A stretch of 64,000 bases of DNA from Ancylobacter polymorphus (GTDB lineage Bacteria; Pseudomonadota; Alphaproteobacteria; Rhizobiales; Xanthobacteraceae): assembly GCF_022836935.1 (NCBI RefSeq), contig NZ_CP083239.1:1296001-1360000 (forward strand). Direction: 5' to 3'. Each line of letters begins with the position of its first letter. Position 1 is the stretch's first letter. Made by a program: the position numbers and the translations under genes. Below, piece after piece: positions 35,545-44,032 of the stretch. The notes beneath the pieces were generated by a model that was given only the letters and a program-made list of their open reading frames with translations, ran no database searches and was not told where the DNA came from.

Positions 35545-35982
35545 ATGACCGAGCTTGCGGCCTATGCCGGGCTGTTCTTCAGTGCACTGGTCGCGGCCAC
35601 CATCCTGCCGATGCAATCCGAAGCTGTTCTGGTCGGGTTGTTGCTGACGACCGACTATCCGCCCTGGGCGCTGGTGGGAGTGGCGAGCCTCGGCAATGTG
35701 CTGGGGTCGGTCATCAACTGGCTGCTCGGGCGCGGCATTCACCGCTTTCGCGACCGGAAGTGGTTTCCGGTAAAGCCCGCCGCTCTGGCACGTGCGGAGA
35801 GCTGGTATCGGCGCTACGGCAAGTGGTCCCTGCTTCTCAGCTGGGCGCCTGTTATCGGCGATCCGCTGACCGTCATCGCCGGCGTGCTGCGCGAGCCGCT
35901 GCCGATTTTTCTGATCCTCGTGACGTTGGCCAAGGTCGCGCGCTACGTGGTTCTTGCCGCCGTCACGCTGGGGCTGGGCTGA
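35545..35982 (+). CDS. yqaA: YqaA-family (DedA-like) membrane protein
   Basis: 145 residues of the YqaA/SNARE-associated (VTT) family: FFSALVAATILPMQSEAVLVGLL, LGNVLGSVINWLLGRG, RRYGKWSLLLSWAPVIGDPLTVIAGVLR. These inner-membrane proteins are linked to lipid scrambling or metal and envelope homeostasis; the exact role is unknown. It sits 25 bases after the MFS gene and two bases before the next transporter, so it belongs to the nickel operon. ATG 35545 begins the family-like N-terminus. Confidence 0.8.
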   Translation: MTELAAYAGLFFSALVAATILPMQSEAVLVGLLLTTDYPPWALVGVASLGNVLGSVINWLLGRGIHRFRDRKWFPVKPAALARAESWYRRYGKWSLLLSWAPVIGDPLTVIAGVLREPLPIFLILVTLAKVARYVVLAAVTLGLG

Positions 35983-35984
35983 TC

Positions 35985-36710
35985 ATGGCCTTCTGGCAGC
36001 ACATTGTCGGGTTCCAGCAGGAAATCTATCAGGCCTTCGCCGCGCAGATCCGGGATGTCGCGGGGACGGGCGGCTGGGGCGCGTTCATCGTCTATTTGCC
36101 GATGGGGATTCTGTTCGGTGCCGCGCACGCGCTGACCCCGGGGCATAGCAAGATGATCCTCGCGACCTATCTGGCGGGCTCCCGGCTTAGCATCCTGCGC
36201 GGGTTGGGGGTCTCTCTGGCGCTCTCGTTTACCCATGTGCTGATGTCGGTGCTGATCGCCCTTCTGGCGCTCCCGCTGATCTCCGCGTCCCTGGGCAGTG
36301 TCGGCCGCGCGCCTGTTCTTGAAGATGTCAGCCGCGCGCTTCTCGGCATTATCGGCCTGTGGATGGTGTGGCGGGCCTTGCGCCCGCGAAGGCATGTCCA
36401 CGCGCACGGCGAGGGCCTGATGGTCGGCGTCATGGCCGGCCTCATCCCCTGTCCATTGACGCTTTTCGTGATGACCTTTGCCATCTCCCGTGGGGTGCCG
36501 GAGGCGGGCATCGCCTTCGCCTTCACCATGATGCTTGGCGTCGCGCTGACCCTGTCCACGGTCGCCGTCGCGACGATCCTCTTCCGCGATCAGCTGATGC
36601 GGCTGCTGGCGCATCGGGCGAGCCTTCTGGACCGCTCGGCGCGGTTCATCGAGGCCGCCGCCGGGCTCGTGTTGCTGGCCGTGGCCTTGAGAGAGTTATG
36701 GCTGCGCTGA
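35985..36710 (+). CDS. NicO/RcnA-like nickel/cobalt efflux permease
   Basis: 241 residues. The N-terminal AHALTPGHSKMILATYLAGS and later LSFTHVLMSVLIALLALP carry the HxxxPGHSK and ThV motifs of the NicO family; the middle loop has RRHVHAHGEG (His-rich) and MAGLIPCPLTLFVMTFA. Six or so membrane segments are expected. It is intact and could replace the broken RcnA upstream. Begins two bases after yqaA. Confidence 0.85.
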   Translation: MAFWQHIVGFQQEIYQAFAAQIRDVAGTGGWGAFIVYLPMGILFGAAHALTPGHSKMILATYLAGSRLSILRGLGVSLALSFTHVLMSVLIALLALPLISASLGSVGRAPVLEDVSRALLGIIGLWMVWRALRPRRHVHAHGEGLMVGVMAGLIPCPLTLFVMTFAISRGVPEAGIAFAFTMMLGVALTLSTVAVATILFRDQLMRLLAHRASLLDRSARFIEAAAGLVLLAVALRELWLR

Positions 36711-36835
36711 TCAGGCGGCTTGCGGGTGACGGACGAGTTCAGCTAGAAGCGGGACAAGGGGTTATTCGCGATTGCCCCGTGAGGCGACAGCCCAAAGATC
36801 GCGTCCATGTTCCCTGACAAATGGGATGGACGCTC

Positions 36836-37654
36836 ATGCCGTCAAACACTGAAATCACCGTTTCCCAACTCTCCCGTCTCATCGGTCTTCCGGGCGCGCC
36901 TGCGATTATCGACGTGCGTATGAAAAACGACATCGACGCGGACCCGCGTCGGCTACCGGCGTCAGGCCGGTACGAGGCGCAGGCTGTGCCGGCCTGGGCC
37001 TCGCAGTTTGCCGGCCGTGAGGTGGTTGTGGTTTGCCAGAAGGGCGGCAAGCTGGCGCAGGGCACGGCGGCATGGCTCCGCCAATCGGGCGTCAGTGCCG
37101 AAACGCTCGAAGGCGGCTTCGAGGCGTGGCGTGCCGCTGGAGGACTGCTCGTCAAACCTGACAGGCTGCCCGTGCCCGACGCGGCTGGACGAACCCTCTG
37201 GGTCACACGCGCGCGCCCCAAGGTCGACCGTATCGCCTGCCCGTGGTTGATCCGGCGGTTCGTCGATCCGTCGGCCGTATTCCTCTTCGTCGGCGCCTCC
37301 GAGGTTGCCGCCGTCGCCGATCAATTCGATGCGACCCCCTTCGACATCGACGGTGTGTTCTGGAGCCACCATGGCGATCGCTGCAGCTTCGACACCATGA
37401 TCGAAGAGTTTGGCCTCTCCTGCGCGCCGCTGGAGCGGCTGGCCGACATTGTGCGCGCCGCCGACACGGACAGGCTCGACCTCGTTCCGCAGGCGGCCGG
37501 CTTCCTTGCCGCCTCCCTGGGACTGTCGCGCATGTTTCGCGACGACCTCGAACAACTCGACGCCGGCATGACGCTCTATGACGCCTTCTACCGCTGGTGC
37601 CGCGACGCGACCGAGGAAACGCATAACTGGCCATCGCGCTCGAACCCGGCGTGA
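36836..37654 (+). CDS. chrB: rhodanese-ChrB fusion, chromate resistance
   Basis: 272 residues. Residues about 8-105 form a rhodanese domain with active-site loop VVVVCQKGGKLAQG (Cys, then GGK). Residues about 118-265 form the C-terminal ChrB domain: TRARPKVDRIACPWLIRRFVDP, FDIDGVFWSHHGDRCSFDTMIEEF. The N-terminal ChrB regulatory part is absent. ChrB supports chromate resistance and, in full form, controls chrA; here rhodanese may take part in sulfur/chromate handling. ATG 36836 (GGGATGG upstream) preferred over ATG 36821. Confidence 0.85.
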   Translation: MPSNTEITVSQLSRLIGLPGAPAIIDVRMKNDIDADPRRLPASGRYEAQAVPAWASQFAGREVVVVCQKGGKLAQGTAAWLRQSGVSAETLEGGFEAWRAAGGLLVKPDRLPVPDAAGRTLWVTRARPKVDRIACPWLIRRFVDPSAVFLFVGASEVAAVADQFDATPFDIDGVFWSHHGDRCSFDTMIEEFGLSCAPLERLADIVRAADTDRLDLVPQAAGFLAASLGLSRMFRDDLEQLDAGMTLYDAFYRWCRDATEETHNWPSRSNPA

Positions 37655-37665
37655 GGGAGGCGACC

Positions 37666-39066
37666 ATGTCGACATCCACCACTGATGTGGCGGCTTCCGC
37701 GAGCGACCCCGCCGTTCCGTCCTTCCGCGAAGCCACCAAAGTGTGGGCGCGCATCGGCCTGCTCAGCTTCGGCGGCCCGGCGGGTCAAATCGCCCTGATG
37801 CACAAGGAGCTGGTCGAGGACCGCCGCTGGATCGGCGAGCAGCGCTTTCTGCACGCCCTCAATTACTGCATGGTGCTGCCAGGCCCGGAAGCCCAGCAGC
37901 TCGCCACCTATATTGGTTGGCTGATGCACCGGACCCTGGGCGGCCTCGTTGCCGGCGTGCTCTTCATCCTGCCCGGCGCGCTGGTCATGTTTGGCTTGAG
38001 CGTCCTGTATGTCGTCTACCGACATGTGCCGCTGATCGACGCTGTGTTCTTCGGCGTCAAGGCGGCGGTCCTGGCCGTTGTCGTGGAGGCGGTTCTGCGC
38101 ATCGGCAGGCGGGCTCTGAAAAACCGCGTGATGATCGGCATCGCGGTGGCCGCCTTCCTCGGCATCTACCTGCTGCGCATACCGTTTCCGATCATCATTC
38201 TCGCCGCCGGGCTCGTCGGCTGGCTCGGGAGCCGGCACGCCCCAGCGGTCTTTGCCGGCGGCGGACATGGCGGGAAAAGCCAACCCGCCGACACCCATGG
38301 CGTGATCGACCGCATGTTCGAGCGCGGCCAGCTGACCCATGCCGTCCCCTCGACGCGACGCACCATCCGCGTCGTGATCCTGTGGCTTGCCATCTGGCTC
38401 GCCCCGGTGCTGCTCCTGTGGCTGTCAACGGGCGGTTCCAGCCTGTGGACGCAGCTCGGCACCTTCTTCGCGACCATGGGCGTCGTGACCTTCGGTGGGG
38501 CCTATGCGGTGTTGACCTATGTGGCGCAGGCCGCCGTCGACAGCTTCGGCTGGCTGGCGCCGGGCGAGATGGTCGATGGCCTCGGGCTCGCCGAGACCAC
38601 GCCGGGTCCACTGATTCTGGTTCTGCAGTTCGTCGGTTTTCTCGCCGCCTACCGGGCACCGGGCACGCTCGATCCGCTGGTGGCGGGAGGGCTCGGCGCC
38701 CTGCTGACCACATGGGTGGTGTTCGCGCCGTCCTTTCTGTTCATCTTCGCCGGCGCGCCCTATGCCGAAGCTCTACGCGGCAACCGGGCGGTGTCGGCGG
38801 CGTTGTCCGCCATCACCGCCGCTGTCGTCGGCGTCGTCATGAACCTTGCCCTCTGGTTCGCTCTTCATGTGGTTTTTGGGGAGGTGCGGGCGTTCGAGCT
38901 CTTCGGGATTGGACCGGATCTGCCCGTGCTCTCGTCGATCGACTGGCGCGCGGCGCTGCTGGCCGCCGCCGCCATCGTTGCTATGCTCCGCTTCAAGGTC
39001 GGCATGATTCCGACACTGGCAGTGTGTGCGGCAGCGGGCGTTGGGCTACAGATGCTGCCGTCGTGA
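37666..39066 (+). CDS. chrA: chromate efflux transporter ChrA
   Basis: 466 residues with two homologous CHR halves: IGLLSFGGPAGQIALMHKELV with LPGPEAQQLATYIG in the first, FFATMGVVTFGGAYAVLTYV with ETTPGPLILVLQFVGF in the second. About ten membrane segments. It exports chromate driven by the proton gradient. A good ribosome site (GGGAGGCGACC) precedes ATG 37666; GTG 37651 is less likely. Eleven bases behind chrB. Confidence 0.95.
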   Translation: MSTSTTDVAASASDPAVPSFREATKVWARIGLLSFGGPAGQIALMHKELVEDRRWIGEQRFLHALNYCMVLPGPEAQQLATYIGWLMHRTLGGLVAGVLFILPGALVMFGLSVLYVVYRHVPLIDAVFFGVKAAVLAVVVEAVLRIGRRALKNRVMIGIAVAAFLGIYLLRIPFPIIILAAGLVGWLGSRHAPAVFAGGGHGGKSQPADTHGVIDRMFERGQLTHAVPSTRRTIRVVILWLAIWLAPVLLLWLSTGGSSLWTQLGTFFATMGVVTFGGAYAVLTYVAQAAVDSFGWLAPGEMVDGLGLAETTPGPLILVLQFVGFLAAYRAPGTLDPLVAGGLGALLTTWVVFAPSFLFIFAGAPYAEALRGNRAVSAALSAITAAVVGVVMNLALWFALHVVFGEVRAFELFGIGPDLPVLSSIDWRAALLAAAAIVAMLRFKVGMIPTLAVCAAAGVGLQMLPS

Positions 39067-39180
39067 TGCTGCGAAAACTGGACTGGGATTCGCCCCTGAG
39101 GCCTGACAATGGTCGGGGATGTGCCTAGTGAGGTCACAAACCGCACGAACCGGACGTTGCGAGAGCCGGCTAAGGGTGAG

Positions 39181-39262
39181 TTTCGGCCTCGGACATTAAT
39201 CGGCGATATGTCCGCTTCTCGTTTGGAAGTGCCCAAAACCGGCCAGTCCGCTCCCGACCTCG
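39181..39262 (+). repeat. direct repeat R2, left copy
   Basis: Matches 43831-43911 in the same orientation with one gap and few mismatches (near 88% by eye), for example GGCCTCGGACATT, ATATGTCCGCTTCTCGTTTG and CGCTCCCG. Weaker similarity reaches upstream to about 39150. The pair flanks the methyltransferase/nuclease module. Confidence 0.75.
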
Positions 39263-39288
39263 AAGCCCTCTGTCAGCAAAGCGCGCCC

Positions 39289-39369
39289 ATCTCGGTCATT
39301 GATCTGACAACGGCCGCATCCCAAAAGCGGACATCAGCGAGTTGGGGCACGTCGGCACCTTTTGCGACA
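39289..39369 (+). repeat. dispersed repeat R1, copy 2
   Basis: Counterpart of 28861-28940 near the IS91-like element, same orientation. See copy 1. The two mark the left edges of different cargo blocks. Confidence 0.55.
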
Positions 39370-39830
39370 TTTGCCGACTGGCATTCCACTGAGGAGCAGA
39401 TATTCCCACCTTCACCAGTGACACCAAGCTTGCATCACGATAAGACGCGCTCACCTCGAAAGTTGAAGCGCGCGGATCCGCCATCGCATCGAGCTCAACG
39501 GCAGCGGGCCCGCATTCTTTTCCGCCGGCCACGCCGGCCATGCATCGTAGAGGAGGCGCTGCCTCCCGCGGCAAATGCCGTCGATCTGCCCAGTTGCGAC
39601 GCATGAGATGATACGGTGTCCGCATCCGCTCTAGCGCGTTTCGGTCGGCCACGATTTCGATTGCGTTCGCCCATTCTTCTCGAATAGGGAAAGTCGACCG
39701 GCGCGGCTAAGTGCCAGCAGCGCCTGCACAATCTCGCCCGAGTAATCGGTTTGTTTTCAGTGGCTTAATGCCTTTTCATGGTTTAGGGTGTCTCGTCACC
39801 CTTGGACGTGGCGGATAGGGGAGGCGAGCG

Positions 39831-42824
39831 ATGGACGACGCGTCCCTCACGCGCAAGGTCGAGTCGCTGTGCCGCGCGCTAGGCTACGTAGGCAGCGCGA
39901 CGTATTTTGCCAGCGCAGAGTCCTTTGATCGGCTCGAGAATGTACACGTCGTCATGACAGCGTTTGGGGCGATCGGCGTCCATTCCGTGTTCGGCATTTC
40001 CGATGGCGCGATTCCCGGATCTTTCAAGCCGGTCGTATATGTGGGCCAGGCGCGCGACGACGTGGCCGCGGACGAACTACACCGTCGCGTGTGGACCCAG
40101 GGCGTCGTGCCGCTGCTCATCGTCGTCACCCCTGGTGGAGTGGAAGTGAGGAACGGGTTCGGCCCACCATCCGACGGGTCTGTCCTGACGCGCCACGAGG
40201 ACGTCGACGACGCCTTACACGCATCGTTGGAGGACGTTTCGGCGCGCTCCCTGACAACTTCCATTTTTTGGAAGGACCGCAAAGTCTCGCGCTCTGACAC
40301 AATCGACAGCCGGCTCGTAGCCGCGATCGACCAACTGAACCGATACGCCTGCACGACGTATCCCCAACTCGATACGCGCCACGGCCGCGCGCTCGTGAAC
40401 GCATTAGTCGGCAAGCTGATCTACCTATTTGTGCTGATCGACAGGGGATTGATCGACGAGCAGTGGCTGCGCGATGTCATCCTGGCCTCTGGATGCAAGG
40501 GCGTGCGATTCGCCGACGCGGCTTCCCATCGTGGTGTGCGGTCCAATTATCCGGAGTTCTCGCCCGACGAGGTCTGGGCAGCGCTGGACGCCATCGACGG
40601 AGCGATCAATGGCTGCGTGTTCCCGATCGCCGAGACCGAGCGTCCCCGAATTCCGTCTGAGCTGATCCAGTTCATCCATCGGGTCGTGCGGTGGGGCGAG
40701 GAGGTCGCGGGAAGGCAGCTAAGCTTCCTCGACGTCTCGTTCCAGGTGCTTCGCACCGAAACGATCTCGGCAATCTACGAGCGGTTCCTTCGCTTAGAGG
40801 ACGGCGACGCGCAGCGCGCCGAAGGCGCCTTCTACACGCCGCCTTACTTGGCCGATTTCGTCGTTGCGCGCGCCGATGCCCAACGCCCGATGGAGGCGAC
40901 CTCGCGGGTGGTTGACGCCGCGGCTGGGTCCGGCGTGTTCCTCGTCTCCGCCTACCGCCGCATCATGGAGCGATGCGCTCCGCCCGGCGGTTGGGGGCCC
41001 ACCCACGCGAACGCCGCTCGCCACCTGTTAAGGGATTGCATTTTCGGCATCGAGAAGAACGCCCAGGCCGCCAATGTCTGCCGCTTCAGCCTCTATATGA
41101 CGATGCTGGACTATATTGCCGGAGTGGCGATCAAGGATTTCTCCGGAATTGATGAGGGCGAGAAGCTCTTGCCTCCCCTCACCGACAACATCGTCGTCAC
41201 CAGTGCCTTCTCGCATCCCTTCGAGGGCACAACGTTCACCCATGTCCTCGGCAATCCCCCTTGGCTTCGGCTGAAGCGTCAGGGTGCGAGACGCAACACC
41301 CAGGCGCCGAACCAGAGCGTTCCGGTGAACGATGACGCGTTGACCGCATTTCTCGCCGAGCTGAAGGCTGAGACGCCCGTTATGCACGGGCGCCTCTCGG
41401 ACGCGTTCGTCTGGCTCGCCGTAGAGCGCCTGTGCGAGGAAGACGCCGTCATCGGGCTTATCCTGCCGACAACCTCCTTAGTGGGTCGCCAATCGGAACG
41501 CTTCGCCACGGCACTAGCCTCCAAAGTCTCCGTCCGTTCCGTGGCCAATCTCTCCTATCTGCGATACCGGCTCTTCAGCGGCGCCCGCGCGGCGGCGACG
41601 GTCGTGGTGGCGCGCCATCAAGCGCCCCAACCGTCCGACTTTGTTTCCGTATACAGACCTCGGCTGTCCTCGTTACCGCTAGGCGAGGTCGGAGACGTCT
41701 GGGCGCTTTTTGTGTCGCAGACCGACCTGCAGACCGTCCAGGTTAGGGACCTACAGGGCGACTCCAATGGCTGGTTCGGCCCGCTCATTCTCGGAACGGT
41801 GGACCGGCGGACCCGCGACGCACTTCGGAACTTCACGAGGCGGCGCAAATTGACATTCGCGGAATTCCTGATGCGCTCGGGCTTGCGCATCCAGCGCGGT
41901 GGCAACGAGGAGGATACGGGTTTCCGCTTCCCGGTGCGGACCGACAGGCAGGGGCGCGAATTACCCGTCAATCTCGTCGCCCTGCCTAAGGTTCTCGAAC
42001 AGGAGATCGTTGTCGGCTATCGGGCGCTTTTCTCTGGCAACATCCTTTTGGTGCCGCGGGCCTTCAAGGGGCTACGCGTGCTCGAAGCGCCGCATGCCTT
42101 CAATTCCACTTTCTACGGGATATTTTTCGCGGATAATGGGCGCGATGCGTCGCACTTCGAATATATTCAGCGGTCTCGACAGATCGACGCGCTTTGGTCC
42201 CTGAAGGCGTTCCTCGAATCTGGCGTCGTGCAATATTTTGCGGCCCTCTACGGCGCGACGGTATTGCTCGACGGCGCACGTTTTGAGAAGGGTGATCTGC
42301 TCTCGCTTCCTTGCCCATTCGAAGACGCTTCCGAGCCGGCCTTCCTAGACCTGCATGGTTCCTCAGACAAGGATGGCTCGATCCTAGATGCGCTAGGTGC
42401 TGGCTCGGATCTGCGATGCGCGGTAAAAGAGTTCCTCTCTTTCTCGGAAGGGTATGCCGACGCGCAACTTCCTTCCGACGCGTTCGTGGAAGCGGATGAA
42501 ACTCAAATCCGCGTGTATCTGGATCGCTTCACCCGCGACCTCGCAGCTGCGTTTACGGAGCGGTTCACGCCATCGGTGACGATCGAAGGGCGCGGCGACG
42601 GCGTCGTCAGGCTCCGCGTCGCGTTCGGGCAGGACGCGGAGCAAGAGGGAGCCGCCCCGCCGAACCGTGATGGCAAGTTCGTGGCTTCGAGCGTCGTCTC
42701 GTTCGACGCAAAGAGCCGGGTGGCGCACCTAAGTAAATCTTCGGCGTTGTTCGCCTGGATGGCCGATCAGGCCGTGGACGACGCTGGCGAAGTTATCAGG
42801 CAGGTCGTTTCGGGATGTCCATGA
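39831..42824 (+). CDS. Eco57I-type N6-adenine DNA methyltransferase
   Basis: 997 residues. An N-terminal region (1-320) of unknown fold precedes the methyltransferase: FYTPPY (334-339), motif I DAAAGSG (362-368), the catalytic NPPW (475-478), and a TRD-like C-terminal half. This is a gamma-class adenine methyltransferase. The N-terminus lacks an obvious PD-(D/E)xK or nuclease motif, so it probably modifies only, with cleavage by the next gene's product. ATG 39831 starts MDDASLTRKVE. It overlaps the next gene by four bases (ATGA). Confidence 0.85.
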   Translation: MDDASLTRKVESLCRALGYVGSATYFASAESFDRLENVHVVMTAFGAIGVHSVFGISDGAIPGSFKPVVYVGQARDDVAADELHRRVWTQGVVPLLIVVTPGGVEVRNGFGPPSDGSVLTRHEDVDDALHASLEDVSARSLTTSIFWKDRKVSRSDTIDSRLVAAIDQLNRYACTTYPQLDTRHGRALVNALVGKLIYLFVLIDRGLIDEQWLRDVILASGCKGVRFADAASHRGVRSNYPEFSPDEVWAALDAIDGAINGCVFPIAETERPRIPSELIQFIHRVVRWGEEVAGRQLSFLDVSFQVLRTETISAIYERFLRLEDGDAQRAEGAFYTPPYLADFVVARADAQRPMEATSRVVDAAAGSGVFLVSAYRRIMERCAPPGGWGPTHANAARHLLRDCIFGIEKNAQAANVCRFSLYMTMLDYIAGVAIKDFSGIDEGEKLLPPLTDNIVVTSAFSHPFEGTTFTHVLGNPPWLRLKRQGARRNTQAPNQSVPVNDDALTAFLAELKAETPVMHGRLSDAFVWLAVERLCEEDAVIGLILPTTSLVGRQSERFATALASKVSVRSVANLSYLRYRLFSGARAAATVVVARHQAPQPSDFVSVYRPRLSSLPLGEVGDVWALFVSQTDLQTVQVRDLQGDSNGWFGPLILGTVDRRTRDALRNFTRRRKLTFAEFLMRSGLRIQRGGNEEDTGFRFPVRTDRQGRELPVNLVALPKVLEQEIVVGYRALFSGNILLVPRAFKGLRVLEAPHAFNSTFYGIFFADNGRDASHFEYIQRSRQIDALWSLKAFLESGVVQYFAALYGATVLLDGARFEKGDLLSLPCPFEDASEPAFLDLHGSSDKDGSILDALGAGSDLRCAVKEFLSFSEGYADAQLPSDAFVEADETQIRVYLDRFTRDLAAAFTERFTPSVTIEGRGDGVVRLRVAFGQDAEQEGAAPPNRDGKFVASSVVSFDAKSRVAHLSKSSALFAWMADQAVDDAGEVIRQVVSGCP

Positions 42825-43624
42825 GAAGATGGCCTGCGGATGATCTGGCGGACGACGCCTGGCATCGATTCCTCGGCGAGGCGATCGGCGGCCTGCGCGA
42901 AGCGGCGCGACGGGTTCGCGAGCCGGCGTCGACCGAGCGACGGCCCGGGTGGTTCGGCAAGAGCAACAAGGCCTTCAAGGGCGCCAAGCTTCCGGACGAG
43001 ACATCGATAAGCCAGGCGCTTATCGAGGCGATGGAGGAGATCCGCGACGAGCAGTTCATAGTTGCGCCGAGCCGAGGATCGTCGATCCCCAATCTGACGG
43101 GCATGGACTTCCATGTCGAGGTCGCGCGACGATACGATCCGGCGATCGGACCGCGCGCCCAGCCCACCGACATACAGCTGGCGATCCATCGCGACCGTCT
43201 CGACCTGCGCCTTGAGGCGAAGAAGCTCACGAGACTGGGTGACATCGCCGCCGACTATCTCGGCGCGGACGGCTTGGGACGTTTCGACGATGCCTGCGCT
43301 CCTTATACCCTGGAGCGATTTGGAGGGATGCTCGCATACGTGACCGACCGCGACGCGGCCGAGTGGACGCTGTTGATCTCGGAGGGGATCCGCGCTGCAT
43401 TGCCTTCCGATCGCGTGAAAACGACGCTTTTGCTGGGGGACGAGATAATTACGACCACGCACTTGCGCGACGTCGATATCGCGGTCCATGGGATCCAAGG
43501 TCGCTTCTCGACTGATGTCGTGCATCTCGTGTTCGAGTTCGACGCCTGGCCGAACCGGAGGATCGCGAGTTCGAACGACCGCATTGACGATCGGCGTACT
43601 AAAGAAGCCCAGCCGGAGGGGTAA
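42821..43624 (+). CDS. putative PD-(D/E)xK nuclease partner
   Basis: 267 residues from ATG 42821 (ATG 42815 also possible). No named family is recognised. The middle holds GMDFHVEVARRYD, then DIQLAIHRDRLDLRLEAKKL, where an Asp followed by E-x-K on a hydrophobic strand resembles a PD-(D/E)xK core (E and K at residues 132 and 134). Translational coupling to the methyltransferase suggests a restriction-modification pair. The call rests on a short motif and context. Confidence 0.55.
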   Translation: MRRWPADDLADDAWHRFLGEAIGGLREAARRVREPASTERRPGWFGKSNKAFKGAKLPDETSISQALIEAMEEIRDEQFIVAPSRGSSIPNLTGMDFHVEVARRYDPAIGPRAQPTDIQLAIHRDRLDLRLEAKKLTRLGDIAADYLGADGLGRFDDACAPYTLERFGGMLAYVTDRDAAEWTLLISEGIRAALPSDRVKTTLLLGDEIITTTHLRDVDIAVHGIQGRFSTDVVHLVFEFDAWPNRRIASSNDRIDDRRTKEAQPEG

Positions 43625-44032
43625 TGGGCAGGTTTGCCCGTATCACGCCTGCCATTCCGCCGCCCTCTCCATGATTTCTAACGAACGCTTGCGCACTTCG
43701 CTCCTCGGGATCGGATGTATCGCGGGGACGGCTCGCTGCAAATGCTTCAAGCGGTTTGGCTCAGCCTGTGTGAACGGAAACGCTGGCGACTGCCAGAAAG
43801 CGGACGCTACCGGCGTCAGCTATGGGCCAATTCCGGCCTCGGACATTCATCGGCTATATGTCCGCTTCTCGTTTGAAGTCCCCAAAAGCTGCCAGTGCGC
43901 TCCCGGCCCCAAACCGGCTGTTCGTCGCAGCCGCAGCGAACTTCGGCTTCTGGCGCGTCCTGCAGGTTCAAGGGGGATGCCTCGCCGAGGGCGCCCCAAA
44001 GACCCCAAACAGTTGCGGCACGTGCCGCCAGC
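43625..44032. other. 408-base gap between nuclease gene and Fic gene
   Basis: Convergent gap; carries repeat R2 right copy (43831-43911) and no supported gene. No clear terminator hairpin with T tract is seen. Confidence 0.55.
43831..43911 (+). repeat. direct repeat R2, right copy
   Basis: Direct copy of 39181-39262, placed just after the nuclease gene, so the module 39831-43624 is bracketed. A precursor element AGAAAGCGGACG at 43794-43805 resembles the sequence before the left copy. Confidence 0.75.

Larger units (their letters stand above)
39067..39830. other. 764-base gap between chrA and methyltransferase gene
   Basis: No gene is supported. It contains repeat R2 copy 1 (39181-39262), immediately followed by R1 copy 2 (39289-39369), so it is a composite of dispersed repeats. 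The promoter of the methyltransferase presumably lies in the AT-richer part near 39745-39790. Confidence 0.55.
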
